This document shows, one piece after another, positions 26,483-34,815 of a stretch of 64,000 nucleotides of DNA (its first letter is position 1; every line of letters starts with the position of its first letter). Origin of the DNA: Virgibacillus oceani. Lineage in GTDB: Bacteria; Bacillota; Bacilli; Bacillales; Amphibacillaceae. The stretch spans positions 124,001-188,000 of the forward strand of contig NZ_BMFR01000005.1 in assembly GCF_014638995.1 (NCBI RefSeq). The letters are read 5' to 3'. A program made the translations under genes and the position numbers. The notes under the pieces are model-generated. The model searched no databases. It worked only from the letters and a program-made list of their open reading frames with translations, and was not told the DNA's origin.

Positions 26483-27912
26483 TGATAAGGGACAGTTCAA
26501 GTATGGCAAACGGAGAGAAGCTGTTAAAAGATACATTACTATATGGCGTCGCTAACTTTGGTTCCAAAGCACTCGTATTTTTGATGCTGCCTATTTACAC
26601 CCGTTACTTTACAACTGCGGAGTACGGGTTATGGGATTTAATTGTAACAACTTCCACTTTACTTGCCCCATTTATTACATTTGAGCTAGTAGCCGCTGTA
26701 TATCGATGGTTGCTGGAAGAGAAGAATGAGGAAAACAGAAAGGAGATTATAACTACTGGTATCGTTACCATCCTCAGAAATCTGCTTTTTTTTAATTTGT
26801 TAGCTGTCATTATAATATTGTTTATTTCCGTACCATATGGCTGGGCTGTACTGCTATTTATAAATGTTACAATTGCCAGCAGTTTTGTTCAGCAGTGTGC
26901 AAGAGGATTAGGATATAATAAGCTTTTTGCATCTATCGGAATCATTCAGACAGCGATAACAGTAGCATTGAACCTTTATTTCATTTTTGTATTAGAACTA
27001 AGACTGGAGGCATTTTTCTATTCTTCCATAATAGCTGGAATAGGTGTCATTATAATTGCATGGGTTAAAATGAGATTTACTGGCTATATATCATTTCAAT
27101 CCTATTCTAAAAAGATGATAAAATCCTTTCTTACATACTCTATTCCAATTATTCCTGGAGCTATAAGCTGGTGGATTGTGACAATGTCGGATCGATATAT
27201 GATAACACTATTTTTGGGAGTAGAGTACAACGGGATTTATGCTGTCGCAATAAAAATTCCCGCCATACTAATAGTGATAAATACCGTTTTTTCGTTGGCA
27301 TGGAAGGATAGTGCGATTGTCGAGTTTGATTCGGCTGACAAAAACGAATATTACTCAAAGGTTTTTAAGCACTTCTTTCGCTTCATGGCAACGTCTGTAA
27401 TTATACTAATCCTCATCACGAAGCCGGTTTTAGAAATTGCCATAGCAGAGGAATTCTACAGTTCATGGAAATATATCGGCATCCTGCTTCTTGCAACTCT
27501 GTTCAGCGCATTTTCTCAATTTTGGGGAGCTGGTTACCATGGGGCTAAAAAGACGAACGTTATATTAGTGACAGCCGTTTCCGGAGCAATTGTAAATGTA
27601 TTGTTTAATTTAGTTTTGATCAATTATATTGGGTTATATGCAGTAGCGCTGTCCACTTTTTTGGCGTTTTTAACGATGTGGCTAATACGGATTGTCTCCT
27701 CCAAGCGTTATTTTAGAATAACCCTTCATTATCGGGATATGTTTGTATTATTTCCGGTTATCATTGCATCCATTATTGTTCCATTTATATTTAATACTAT
27801 TGGGTTATGGATTAGTATTTGTTTTGGAGTAATGCTATTCTTTATTTATAATAAAGGGTTAATTAAATACCTTGGCAGTACTTTATATAAAAGATTAAAG
27901 AAAGTTGAATAG
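26482..27912 (+). CDS. Polysaccharide flippase (Wzx/RfbX, MOP superfamily), second copy
   Basis: A 476-residue membrane protein with about 12-14 helices. The N-terminus (LLKDTLLYGVANFGSKALVF, then LPIYTRYFTTAEYGLWDL) is typical of Wzx flippases. It would export the repeat unit built by the preceding genes. The ATG at 26482 overlaps the previous stop (TAATG); a second ATG at 26503 behind AAGGGA is also possible. It differs clearly from the Wzx at 2723-4021, which supports two separate Wzx/Wzy pathways. Confidence 0.9.
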   Translation: MIRDSSSMANGEKLLKDTLLYGVANFGSKALVFLMLPIYTRYFTTAEYGLWDLIVTTSTLLAPFITFELVAAVYRWLLEEKNEENRKEIITTGIVTILRNLLFFNLLAVIIILFISVPYGWAVLLFINVTIASSFVQQCARGLGYNKLFASIGIIQTAITVALNLYFIFVLELRLEAFFYSSIIAGIGVIIIAWVKMRFTGYISFQSYSKKMIKSFLTYSIPIIPGAISWWIVTMSDRYMITLFLGVEYNGIYAVAIKIPAILIVINTVFSLAWKDSAIVEFDSADKNEYYSKVFKHFFRFMATSVIILILITKPVLEIAIAEEFYSSWKYIGILLLATLFSAFSQFWGAGYHGAKKTNVILVTAVSGAIVNVLFNLVLINYIGLYAVALSTFLAFLTMWLIRIVSSKRYFRITLHYRDMFVLFPVIIASIIVPFIFNTIGLWISICFGVMLFFIYNKGLIKYLGSTLYKRLKKVE

Positions 27913-27951
27913 ATTAGTGTTTAACATCATTCTTATGAGGAGTTGTTTCAT

Positions 27952-28668
27952 GTGGTACTTAACTTTGCACACAGAGGCTCATTAACAGAGGCACCCGAGA
28001 ATACACTGCCCGCCTTTCAAAAAGCAATTAGTCATGGAGCACATGCACTTGAGTTAGATGTCCAATTAACGAAAGATGATCAGCTGATTGTATGCCACGA
28101 TCATAAATTATCCAGATTTAACAAATTAATTAAAGGATTAATAAAGGATTTCATGCTTGAAGAGATTAAGCAAATCGATGTTGGTGCATCATTTTCCGAA
28201 GCATATAAAGGAACAACGCTGATTACGCTAGATGAATTATTAGAAATATGCCCTGAGGATATCATGCTAAATATTGAAATAAAAAACATTCCAGTGATCT
28301 ATGAAGGTATTGAAGCTAAATTAATAGATTGTTTAAAAAGAAGGAACCGAATGGAAAATATAATAATCTCGTCATTTGACCATATTGCACTGGCCAATAT
28401 TCAAAAATTAGCACCAGAACTCGATCTTGGCATGTTATTTTATTATCGAATTTTACGCCCTTGGGAATATGCAAAACATAGTGGGTTAACCATTACGAGT
28501 ATTCATCCGAATAATGTATATGTTGATCAAACGTTTGTACAGGAATGCAAACGGCTTGGTTATAAGGTATACCCATACACGGTTAATAAGGAAGAAAGAT
28601 ATAAAGAACTTATTCATTACGGTGCTGATGGTGTATTTTCAAATAACCCAGAGATATTTGTCCGATAA
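27952..28668 (+). CDS. Glycerophosphodiester phosphodiesterase (GDPD family)
   Basis: About 238 residues, a complete single-domain GDPD TIM barrel. Catalytic features are seen: FAHRGS near the start, EAPENTLPAF, ELDVQLTKDDQLIVCHDH, and NIEIKN. There is no signal peptide, so it is cytoplasmic and could recover glycerol-3-phosphate from glycerophosphodiesters. The GTG at 27952 was chosen because of the GAGGAG site 9 bases before; a TTG at 27943 abuts that site. It is the last gene of the rightward operon and is followed by a hairpin. Whether it trims a phosphodiester-containing polymer intermediate or just does housekeeping recycling is unknown. Confidence 0.88.
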   Translation: MVLNFAHRGSLTEAPENTLPAFQKAISHGAHALELDVQLTKDDQLIVCHDHKLSRFNKLIKGLIKDFMLEEIKQIDVGASFSEAYKGTTLITLDELLEICPEDIMLNIEIKNIPVIYEGIEAKLIDCLKRRNRMENIIISSFDHIALANIQKLAPELDLGMLFYYRILRPWEYAKHSGLTITSIHPNNVYVDQTFVQECKRLGYKVYPYTVNKEERYKELIHYGADGVFSNNPEIFVR

Positions 28669-28677
28669 ATGAATGAG

Positions 28678-28702
28678 AGGGACTTCTAACGATAAAGTCC
28701 CT
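28678..28702. terminator. Bidirectional hairpin between the GDPD gene and a polyol-phosphate transferase gene
   Basis: AGGGACTT at 28678-28685 pairs with AAGTCCCT at 28695-28702 between two convergent genes. T-runs are short, so strength is uncertain. Confidence 0.55.
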
Positions 28703-29865
28703 TAATTGTTCATAATGTGCTCTACTATACGCTCTGTTACCCTTCCATCCTGATGATCAAAAAATTGATTCCTAAATCTTGTTAGTTTACTAGTATCAAA
28801 TTTATTCTTTTGGATTAATGCAATTAAAGATTCCGTATCCATTACTAATGGTCCTGGAATCAATTCTTCATATGTATAGTAGAAATCCCGTTCCCGCCTA
28901 TATTCGTCTAAATCATACGGATAAAATATAATTGGCCGATTCAGCAAACTAAAGTCAAAGAAAACAGTGGAATAATCAGTTATTAAGATATCCGTTAAGA
29001 GTAATAGTTCCTGAATCGTGTATGCTTCATAAATATGATAAGCAAACCCCGTTAAATCCTCTGAAAGCTTTAGCTTTCCTTGCATATAAGGATGTAAATG
29101 AATTAATAAAACATAGTCATCCTCTAATGCATCTTTCATATATTCCATATCAAATGGGCATTCAAATATATCCTGATAATGGCCCTTCCCCCGAAAAGTA
29201 GGAGCATATAACAATAATTTCTTCCCCTCTATTTCAGGATAGGTTTGGAAAAACTGTTCACGAACATTAATTGATCTGGATTCTGAATAAAAGTAATCTG
29301 TTCTCGGCACACCTAAGGGATATATCTGGTCTTTATGCATTCCAAACGCTTCTGCAAAATATTTTCTTACACCTTCAGAACTTACATAGGCTTTTGAATA
29401 ATTACTATGAATTTTAACATGCTTTAAATAGTCTTTACTTGGTCCGTATGGTTTTCCTATTGTACTTAAACCAAATTTTTTCAATGCCCCTGCACTATGC
29501 CATAACTGAATGACCTCGGTATTTTTTCGTGGTTTAATCAGATAGACTGGAATATAATAATCATCAATTATAAAATAGCGTGAGGTAGCTAAATGATAGC
29601 AAGCTCTTATCATATGAATAATATAATTTAATTTTCCCGTTAACGAACTATTAAACTGCTTAAATAGTAAATTCCGTTTATATGATGGATATTTACGTTC
29701 CATTTCTTTATAAACACAATACAAATTATCCTTGAGTTTATCCGAACGATAAGATGCAAACGTAATTTTTTTACCATCTACTTTATACAACACGCTAAAC
29801 AATCCATAAAAAAATCGCATAAGATATTTCACTACTATAGTAGGTATAAATTTTAAACGTCGCAT
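28702..29865 (-). CDS. CDP-glycerol/ribitol:poly(polyol-phosphate) transferase, TagB/TagF family
   Basis: About 387 residues, one glycerophosphotransferase (GT-B-like) domain. Family motifs are LWHSAGALKKFG, YPLGVPRTDYFY, LLYAPTFRGKGH and ITDYSTVFFDFSLLNRPI. Such enzymes move glycerol- or ribitol-phosphate from the CDP-activated form to a lipid-linked acceptor at the inner membrane face. The ATG at 29865 has GGGTAGG at good spacing; an upstream ATG at 29883 overlaps the previous stop. With the adjacent paralogue and the cytidylyltransferase/SDR pair it forms a four-gene minus-strand operon. Primase (TagB) or polymerase (TagF/TarL) activity cannot be told by eye. Confidence 0.88.
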   Translation of the reverse strand: MRRLKFIPTIVVKYLMRFFYGLFSVLYKVDGKKITFASYRSDKLKDNLYCVYKEMERKYPSYKRNLLFKQFNSSLTGKLNYIIHMIRACYHLATSRYFIIDDYYIPVYLIKPRKNTEVIQLWHSAGALKKFGLSTIGKPYGPSKDYLKHVKIHSNYSKAYVSSEGVRKYFAEAFGMHKDQIYPLGVPRTDYFYSESRSINVREQFFQTYPEIEGKKLLLYAPTFRGKGHYQDIFECPFDMEYMKDALEDDYVLLIHLHPYMQGKLKLSEDLTGFAYHIYEAYTIQELLLLTDILITDYSTVFFDFSLLNRPIIFYPYDLDEYRRERDFYYTYEELIPGPLVMDTESLIALIQKNKFDTSKLTRFRNQFFDHQDGRVTERIVEHIMNN

Positions 29866-29883
29866 ACGATACCTACCCTTCAT

Positions 29884-31155
29884 TTACATTTTCAGAATGT
29901 GATTATAAATATATTTCACCTGCTTCTGCAGTACTTCTACTTGATTCTCTTTTGAATAAAAAACATTTAAAACACGATCTCTTTCTGTTTTGTAAATATC
30001 TGGCTCCTCTGTATTAAGCTTTATTTCCTCCAAAAGCTTAGGAAAATTAATCACTTTTGAACCAGGTGTAACATCAAAATAATTAAAATACATTTCATTA
30101 GATTTTTTCAAATAAACGTCCAGATCATAGGAATAAAATAAAACTGGTCTATCCAATAATAAATAGTCTGTATAACAGCTGGAATAATCTGTTACGAGCA
30201 TATCCGTATATTTTAATAACAATTGAGGATCATACGATTCATTACTAATATCAATAATATTTTCATAAATAGTTGGGACTTGCCCCGTACTATACATATG
30301 ACGTTTGACCAAAAATTTGTAACCAGCTTGTGAACAATATCCATTTAAACCCTGAAAGTCAAATACTAAGTTAATATCTGTCTCAAGCTTGCCAAATTTA
30401 CGATGGGTCGGCATATACATGATTATCTTTTCATTTTTTATCCAATCGGGTATTGTTAAGTCTTCTTCAGAATCATTAAAAAATACATCATTTCGCACTT
30501 GTCCAAGTTCAAGAACATTTTCCTTAGGTACTAAAAATGTTTCCGGATAATAAGATGAAACTGCAGGACTTGTTGATACAACATAATTTGTTTTGGCCTG
30601 ATTTGTTTTCACAACCAGTTTCCCAAATGTTCTCCTCAGCCAGCTGGTTTCATGCAGAATCTTATAGGAAAATGTATTCTTATTAGCCCCCCATACTTTT
30701 TTCAGACCAACACCGTGCCAGGTGCTGTATGAGATTGCCCCTCCCAAAAACGACTTGCTGAAATCATCATTAATAGAGTGCGAATGAATAACTAATTTAG
30801 CACGTAATTGTGCAGTAATTCCTTTCCATGAATGATGCTTATATGCTGTAAACCCCCGTTGTGTAAGCTCAGATATAACGCTATTATTTTTAGAAATCCA
30901 GACACATTTCAGATTTGGATTTTTCACCATCTCTAGAAATATATATTTCGTATTTCCCCTAAAACCCTGGCCGCTTTCTCCCCCAAAAACTACTAGGTTT
31001 CGAGATTTGGGAATTAGCTTTGATAAAAAATGAATTATAACAACTATTGTACGTTTCCCAATTAATCTGACCTTCTTAAGAAAACTTATATTTACTGAAA
31101 TCAATATTAAGGCTAATAATATAATTTGTATAATTTCTATTTGGTTAGCATTCAT
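29884..31155 (-). CDS. TagB/TagF-family polyol-phosphate transferase
   Basis: 423 residues with one N-terminal membrane-spanning or membrane-attached segment (residues 8-30). The transferase domain has STWHGVGLKKVWG, IIMYMPTHRKFG and LVTDYSSCYTDYLLLDRPVLF. In most relatives the block reads DYSSV.FDF, so the DYSSCYTDY version is divergent. It is the more distant of the two copies in this operon, and may use a different acceptor or a ribitol donor. It is tightly linked to the downstream TagB/F-type gene and lies 24 bases from the SDR gene. Confidence 0.85.
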   Translation of the reverse strand: MNANQIEIIQIILLALILISVNISFLKKVRLIGKRTIVVIIHFLSKLIPKSRNLVVFGGESGQGFRGNTKYIFLEMVKNPNLKCVWISKNNSVISELTQRGFTAYKHHSWKGITAQLRAKLVIHSHSINDDFSKSFLGGAISYSTWHGVGLKKVWGANKNTFSYKILHETSWLRRTFGKLVVKTNQAKTNYVVSTSPAVSSYYPETFLVPKENVLELGQVRNDVFFNDSEEDLTIPDWIKNEKIIMYMPTHRKFGKLETDINLVFDFQGLNGYCSQAGYKFLVKRHMYSTGQVPTIYENIIDISNESYDPQLLLKYTDMLVTDYSSCYTDYLLLDRPVLFYSYDLDVYLKKSNEMYFNYFDVTPGSKVINFPKLLEEIKLNTEEPDIYKTERDRVLNVFYSKENQVEVLQKQVKYIYNHILKM

Positions 31156-31179
31156 TTCATACCGCCCCGGCTGTTCATA

Positions 31180-31920
31180 TTAAGTTGTTTGTTTTGAAAC
31201 CTGCTTTATAGCTGCCTTTTTAACTTGTTTGCGTACTACAATATTCTGTCCATCTAAACATACACCATCATCCGATAATAAATGTCCAACAACCTCTCCA
31301 ACGTGCTCAGGCTGCATTATTGTTGTTGGATCCTCATCAGGTGCTAAAATCTTTCTTAGTTCTGTTGCGCATCTTCCTGGGGATATACAATATACCAAAA
31401 TACCATAATCCGAAAGCTCTTCCGAAAGTGTTGAAGAAATACTAATTAACGCTGCTTTTGATGAAGCATACGCCAACCATCCTGGCCGTGCAGAGCTGCC
31501 AGCAGTTGAGGCCACATTTAGGATTTTACCACCGGTTTTCTTCATAAATTTAACCGCTTCTTTGGTAATATTGAACAAAGAGTGTACATTTATTTGATAT
31601 GTCTTTTCCCAATCCTCAATAGATGTTTCCAAAAGCGATTTCGGATTAGCATAGCCAGCCACATTTATTAACATATCTATTGTACCGTATTGTTCGCCGA
31701 CTGCATGAATAAGTCTCTTAACTTCTTCATAATTGGTCAAATCCATGGCATAGAAATCAATCGTTTTACCATGATTCATTAACTTAGAAGTTTCCTCAAG
31801 CCCGCTTTCCGTTCTGGATATTAAAATCAGATTCGAAATATCTTCCCGTTTACTTAATTCAATTGCAATTGCTCTTCCAATTCCACGGCTTGCACCAGTA
31901 ATTATACAGGTTTTCGACAT
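31180..31920 (-). CDS. SDR-family NAD(P)H oxidoreductase, probable sugar-phosphate reductase for CDP-polyol synthesis
   Basis: A classical short-chain dehydrogenase of 246 residues. It has the cofactor motif TGASRGIGRAIA, NVAGYANP, and the catalytic Tyr-Lys in YASSKAALISI with the upstream Ser. Its start overlaps the stop of the cytidylyltransferase gene by one base (TAATG). In Haemophilus Bcs1 an IspD-like cytidylyltransferase is fused to an SDR that reduces ribulose-5-phosphate, together making CDP-ribitol. The gene pair here is the unfused version, so ribulose-5-phosphate reduction is the best guess. It is not the zinc-dependent TarJ of Staphylococcus. Confidence 0.82.
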   Translation of the reverse strand: MSKTCIITGASRGIGRAIAIELSKREDISNLILISRTESGLEETSKLMNHGKTIDFYAMDLTNYEEVKRLIHAVGEQYGTIDMLINVAGYANPKSLLETSIEDWEKTYQINVHSLFNITKEAVKFMKKTGGKILNVASTAGSSARPGWLAYASSKAALISISSTLSEELSDYGILVYCISPGRCATELRKILAPDEDPTTIMQPEHVGEVVGHLLSDDGVCLDGQNIVVRKQVKKAAIKQVSKQTT

Positions 31921-32609
31921 TAGGATTCCTCCATTAATATAGATTCTTTATATATCGCCTCAGCAATCTTTCGGTCAATCGGTTTTGTAATTTTAATATT
32001 GTACTCACTGCCCTTTAAAATAAGGATATCTGATTGATAATAATGAAAATAAAGGCTAGCGTCCTCAGTAAATTCCATATTGTCATCACGCGCACATTCA
32101 TGAGCATATAATAATTTCTTTTTGTTGAATTTATGGGGCAGCTGTACATTAACTAACTTGTTTCTCTCTAAATTACCTTCAACATATGTACTGCCTTTCA
32201 ATACTGTAAACGGAATATCCAATCCATAGATAACGCTTTCATTTTTGGTTTGAATTAACTGTTTATATTCTTCTTTTGTTACAAATGGTCTTACCGCCTC
32301 ATGAATAATAACTCTCTCATAGGATGTCTCTAACAATCCTTTATAAACAGATTCCTGTCTTGTTTCTCCACCTTCCACACAATGGATTGGCGTGGAAAAA
32401 CCATAATCATTTATAATACTTAACGTTTTTGATATAAATTCTTTTGGACAAGGAATAATAATTTCCTTTATTTCTTTAATGGAATCAACTTTTTCCAGTA
32501 CGTGGATAAAGATTGGTTTGCCCGAAAGCAGCAGAAATTGCTTTGGAATGTTCACCTGCATGCGCTTGCCTATTCCACCGGATAGTAAAATTAGAGTATA
32601 ATCGTTCAT
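31920..32609 (-). CDS. IspD/TarI-family cytidylyltransferase
   Basis: 229 residues. The CTP-binding signature LLSGGIGKRMQVNIPKQFL at the N-terminus and VIIHEAVRPFVTKEEY mark the IspD/TarI group. In this setting (SDR partner, two polyol-phosphate transferases, TagGH exporter next door) a TarI role, making CDP-ribitol or another CDP-polyol, is more likely than IspD isoprenoid synthesis. AGGAGGGGG precedes the ATG. It is the first gene of its operon, behind a good candidate promoter. Confidence 0.85.
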   Translation of the reverse strand: MNDYTLILLSGGIGKRMQVNIPKQFLLLSGKPIFIHVLEKVDSIKEIKEIIIPCPKEFISKTLSIINDYGFSTPIHCVEGGETRQESVYKGLLETSYERVIIHEAVRPFVTKEEYKQLIQTKNESVIYGLDIPFTVLKGSTYVEGNLERNKLVNVQLPHKFNKKKLLYAHECARDDNMEFTEDASLYFHYYQSDILILKGSEYNIKITKPIDRKIAEAIYKESILMEES

Positions 32610-32652
32610 GATCCCCCTCCTTTTGAATTACATGTTTTGGTATATTATGCCT

Positions 32653-32681
32653 ATTATACTATACAACCGATTACATTTGAA
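32653..32681 (-). promoter_or_regulatory. Candidate promoter of the cytidylyltransferase-SDR operon
   Basis: On the minus strand a perfect TATAAT (32653-32658) lies 17 bases from TTCAAA (32676-32681), 44 bases upstream of the ATG. Confidence 0.5.
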
Positions 32682-32713
32682 CAAATTTTAGAATAATTCT
32701 AGAAATAGGATAC

Positions 32714-32875
32714 GAACAAAAGCGCAAGCCCCCGTTTAGCGACGTGTGGGCTGGACTGAACCGCAGGAGATAAAGGAAACACGATGAGCGTAGCGAATTG
32801 ATGTTGACCTTATCGTACGGAGGTGAGGGAAGTCCATCAGTCGCTGGGCGCTGGAGCTGGACGCGGCCCACCATG
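32714..32875. repeat. GC-rich structured intergenic element of about 160 bp
   Basis: The sequence from about 32714 to 32875 is far richer in GC than its surroundings and has no convincing gene. Nested pairings are visible: AGCGAC (32738-32743) with GTCGCT (32840-32845), GGACT (32753-32757) with AGTCC (32831-32835), and GATAAAGG with CCTTATC further in. I recall closely similar sequence as a multi-copy intergenic element in Bacillaceae genomes, but cannot check this here. It may be a structured RNA or a non-autonomous mobile element. The rest of the 361-base gap (32610-32970) holds a promoter on the left and a terminator on the right. Confidence 0.65.
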
Positions 32876-32915
32876 TTGCTAACTAAATAGAGCCAAATTT
32901 TATACTTTACTTACT

Positions 32916-32949
32916 AAAAAGACTGATCTACTTTACAGTAAATCAGTCT
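32916..32949 (-). terminator. Rho-independent terminator of the tagGH operon
   Basis: AGACTGAT (32920-32927) and ATCAGTCT (32942-32949) form the outer part of a 12-bp stem. On the minus strand it ends in TTTTT, just after the tagH stop. Confidence 0.85.
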
Positions 32950-32970
32950 CAAAAATTGTTGTATTTACTA

Positions 32971-33771
32971 TTACGTTAGCAATGGCTTTTGTTGACCTTT
33001 AAGTGACGCTTCTTTGTATTCTTCCCTAGCTTTTTTGGACATTTTCTTATAGTTTTTTAAAAATGCTTCATATTTTGGCATTACTTCTTCAACCTGCCCA
33101 AATGCTTTAACCCTTCCATATTCCAGCCATAATATTTTATCACAAAATTTTTTCATTTGACCAATGGAATGACTAACAAAAATCATCGTCTTTCCCTTTT
33201 GTTTAAATTCCTTCATTTTTTCTAGGCTTTTTTCGGAAAATGCCTTGTCCCCAACCGATAATGCCTCATCAATAATCAAAATATCTGGATCAATATTTAC
33301 TGATATTGCAAACCCAAGTCTGGATTTCATACCGCTTGAATAGGATTTTACCGGCTGATCTATAAACTTATCCAATTCGGAGAACTCAATAATTTTAGGT
33401 TCAAGTTCCTTAATCTCTTCCTTACTAAATCCTAACATTAGGCACTTAAGCTCGATATTATCTCTTCCAGTCAAGTCACCTTTAAGCCCGGCGGAAACTG
33501 CTATAATGGACGTTTCTCCATTAACAACTACATCTCCACCTGTCTCTGGAACTATTCCGGCAATAATATTCGATAATGTGGATTTGCCCGAGCCATTGAT
33601 ACCAATGAAGCCTATCACATCGCCTTTTTCTGCCTCAAAACTGACATCGTTTAGTGCATAGAAATCTTCACCGTAGCTTTTCGGTGATATCAAATCCAAT
33701 AAACGTTCCTTTGATCCATTATATAATTTATATTTTTTCATTATATGCTTCACAATAATTGATTTTTCCAT
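32971..33771 (-). CDS. tagH: Teichoic acid ABC exporter, ATP-binding subunit (TagH/TarH)
   Basis: An ABC ATPase of about 266 residues of the polysaccharide-export type. The Walker A is GINGSGKST, the signature is SSGMKSRLGFA, and Walker B is DILIIDEALSVGD. With TagG it exports completed undecaprenyl-linked teichoic acid. B. subtilis TagH has a long extra C-terminal region; this protein stops after the ATPase domain, like S. aureus TarH. ATG 33771 and GTG 33780 are both possible starts. The gene follows tagG by 6-15 bases and ends before a strong terminator. Confidence 0.93.
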   Translation of the reverse strand: MEKSIIVKHIMKKYKLYNGSKERLLDLISPKSYGEDFYALNDVSFEAEKGDVIGFIGINGSGKSTLSNIIAGIVPETGGDVVVNGETSIIAVSAGLKGDLTGRDNIELKCLMLGFSKEEIKELEPKIIEFSELDKFIDQPVKSYSSGMKSRLGFAISVNIDPDILIIDEALSVGDKAFSEKSLEKMKEFKQKGKTMIFVSHSIGQMKKFCDKILWLEYGRVKAFGQVEEVMPKYEAFLKNYKKMSKKAREEYKEASLKGQQKPLLT

Positions 33772-33786
33772 ATATACCACGAGCCT

Positions 33787-34608
33787 TTATAAATAATCGA
33801 TGAAATGGCGCCTAAATTTAACATGCATTTTGGAACCAATCATAAGCAGGACGATCACAAGTCCCCAAAAGTATAGTGTATACTGCCAATTAGTAATAAA
33901 ATACCAATCCGTTCCAAAGAATGCAGACCGATAGCCCTGAATTAAATAATAAAGCGGATTAAGCTTCATTAAATTCATAATCAGCGGGAAATCGCTTAAT
34001 AACGTAATTGGCCATAATACCCCCGATAAATACAAAAGCATTCGCAGCGTTGAAGTTAAAAGCATATGAAAATCCCTTATAATAGTTGAAATTGTAGAAG
34101 TAATTAGGGAAATTGCAAATAACAAACAAATGGATGCAAACATAAAATAGATAAATTGGAGGTAATAGATAGAAATAGGTTTTCCTATAAATTGAAAAAT
34201 AATAATGGAAATTCCAAGCATAATCAAATGAATGTAAAACTTTGAAAATATGACAAAGTTAGGAATTACACTCATAGGAAAATTCATTTTTGACAGCATA
34301 CGTAATCTAGAATAGATAGATTTAGATCCTTGAATAATCGATTGATAACAAAAAAACCATAAAAAAAACGCCGCTAATAACCAAGGGAAAAACTCTACTT
34401 CTTCACCGCCAACAACAATCGGATCACGGGTTCGAATTGTATCAAATACAAACCAATATATTAAAATTTGAATGGATGGGCTAATAATTTCCCATGCCAT
34501 GCCTAAATAATTATTTTTATTCTGGCTTTTTATTTCATATAATGACAGTCTTCTAATTAAATAAAAATGTCTTACTTGCTCTTTTATTACTGTAATTGTA
34601 GCTTTCAT
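33787..34608 (-). CDS. tagG: Teichoic acid ABC exporter, permease subunit (TagG/TarG)
   Basis: A 273-residue ABC-2 type permease with six predicted helices. The cytoplasmic N-terminal segment reads LSLYEIKSQNKNNYLGMAWEIISPS, the usual start of polysaccharide exporters, and LMKLNPLYYLIQGYR is near the C-terminus. It forms the membrane channel for TagH. A perfect TATAAT box lies in the 207-base upstream region on the minus strand (34660-34670 area), but its -35 box is poor. No gene is seen in that gap. Confidence 0.93.
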   Translation of the reverse strand: MKATITVIKEQVRHFYLIRRLSLYEIKSQNKNNYLGMAWEIISPSIQILIYWFVFDTIRTRDPIVVGGEEVEFFPWLLAAFFLWFFCYQSIIQGSKSIYSRLRMLSKMNFPMSVIPNFVIFSKFYIHLIMLGISIIIFQFIGKPISIYYLQFIYFMFASICLLFAISLITSTISTIIRDFHMLLTSTLRMLLYLSGVLWPITLLSDFPLIMNLMKLNPLYYLIQGYRSAFFGTDWYFITNWQYTLYFWGLVIVLLMIGSKMHVKFRRHFIDYL

Positions 34609-34815
34609 AAATATTTCCTCTCGAGTATTTTCATACTTAATCCAAACACGATGAAATTATACATTATTGAATTATACAAGGAAGAATAGAAAAAGACAAT
34701 ACATAGTAAACTTGTGCGTTTAAAGAAATGAATGCCAGCACTCTGAAGTGTAATGATATTCCATACAGTTAATGATTGACATTTGTAAACCCTATTCATT
34801 TAAATCGGGTAAAAA

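Noticed and set aside
2723..27912. Recent duplication of a wzx gene.
   Set aside because: The two Wzx proteins have different lengths and poor similarity by eye, so they belong to separate lineages.
32671..32874. A 67-residue reading frame across the GC-rich intergenic element.
   Set aside because: No ribosome site or recognisable protein pattern; the sequence is better explained by paired RNA/DNA structure.
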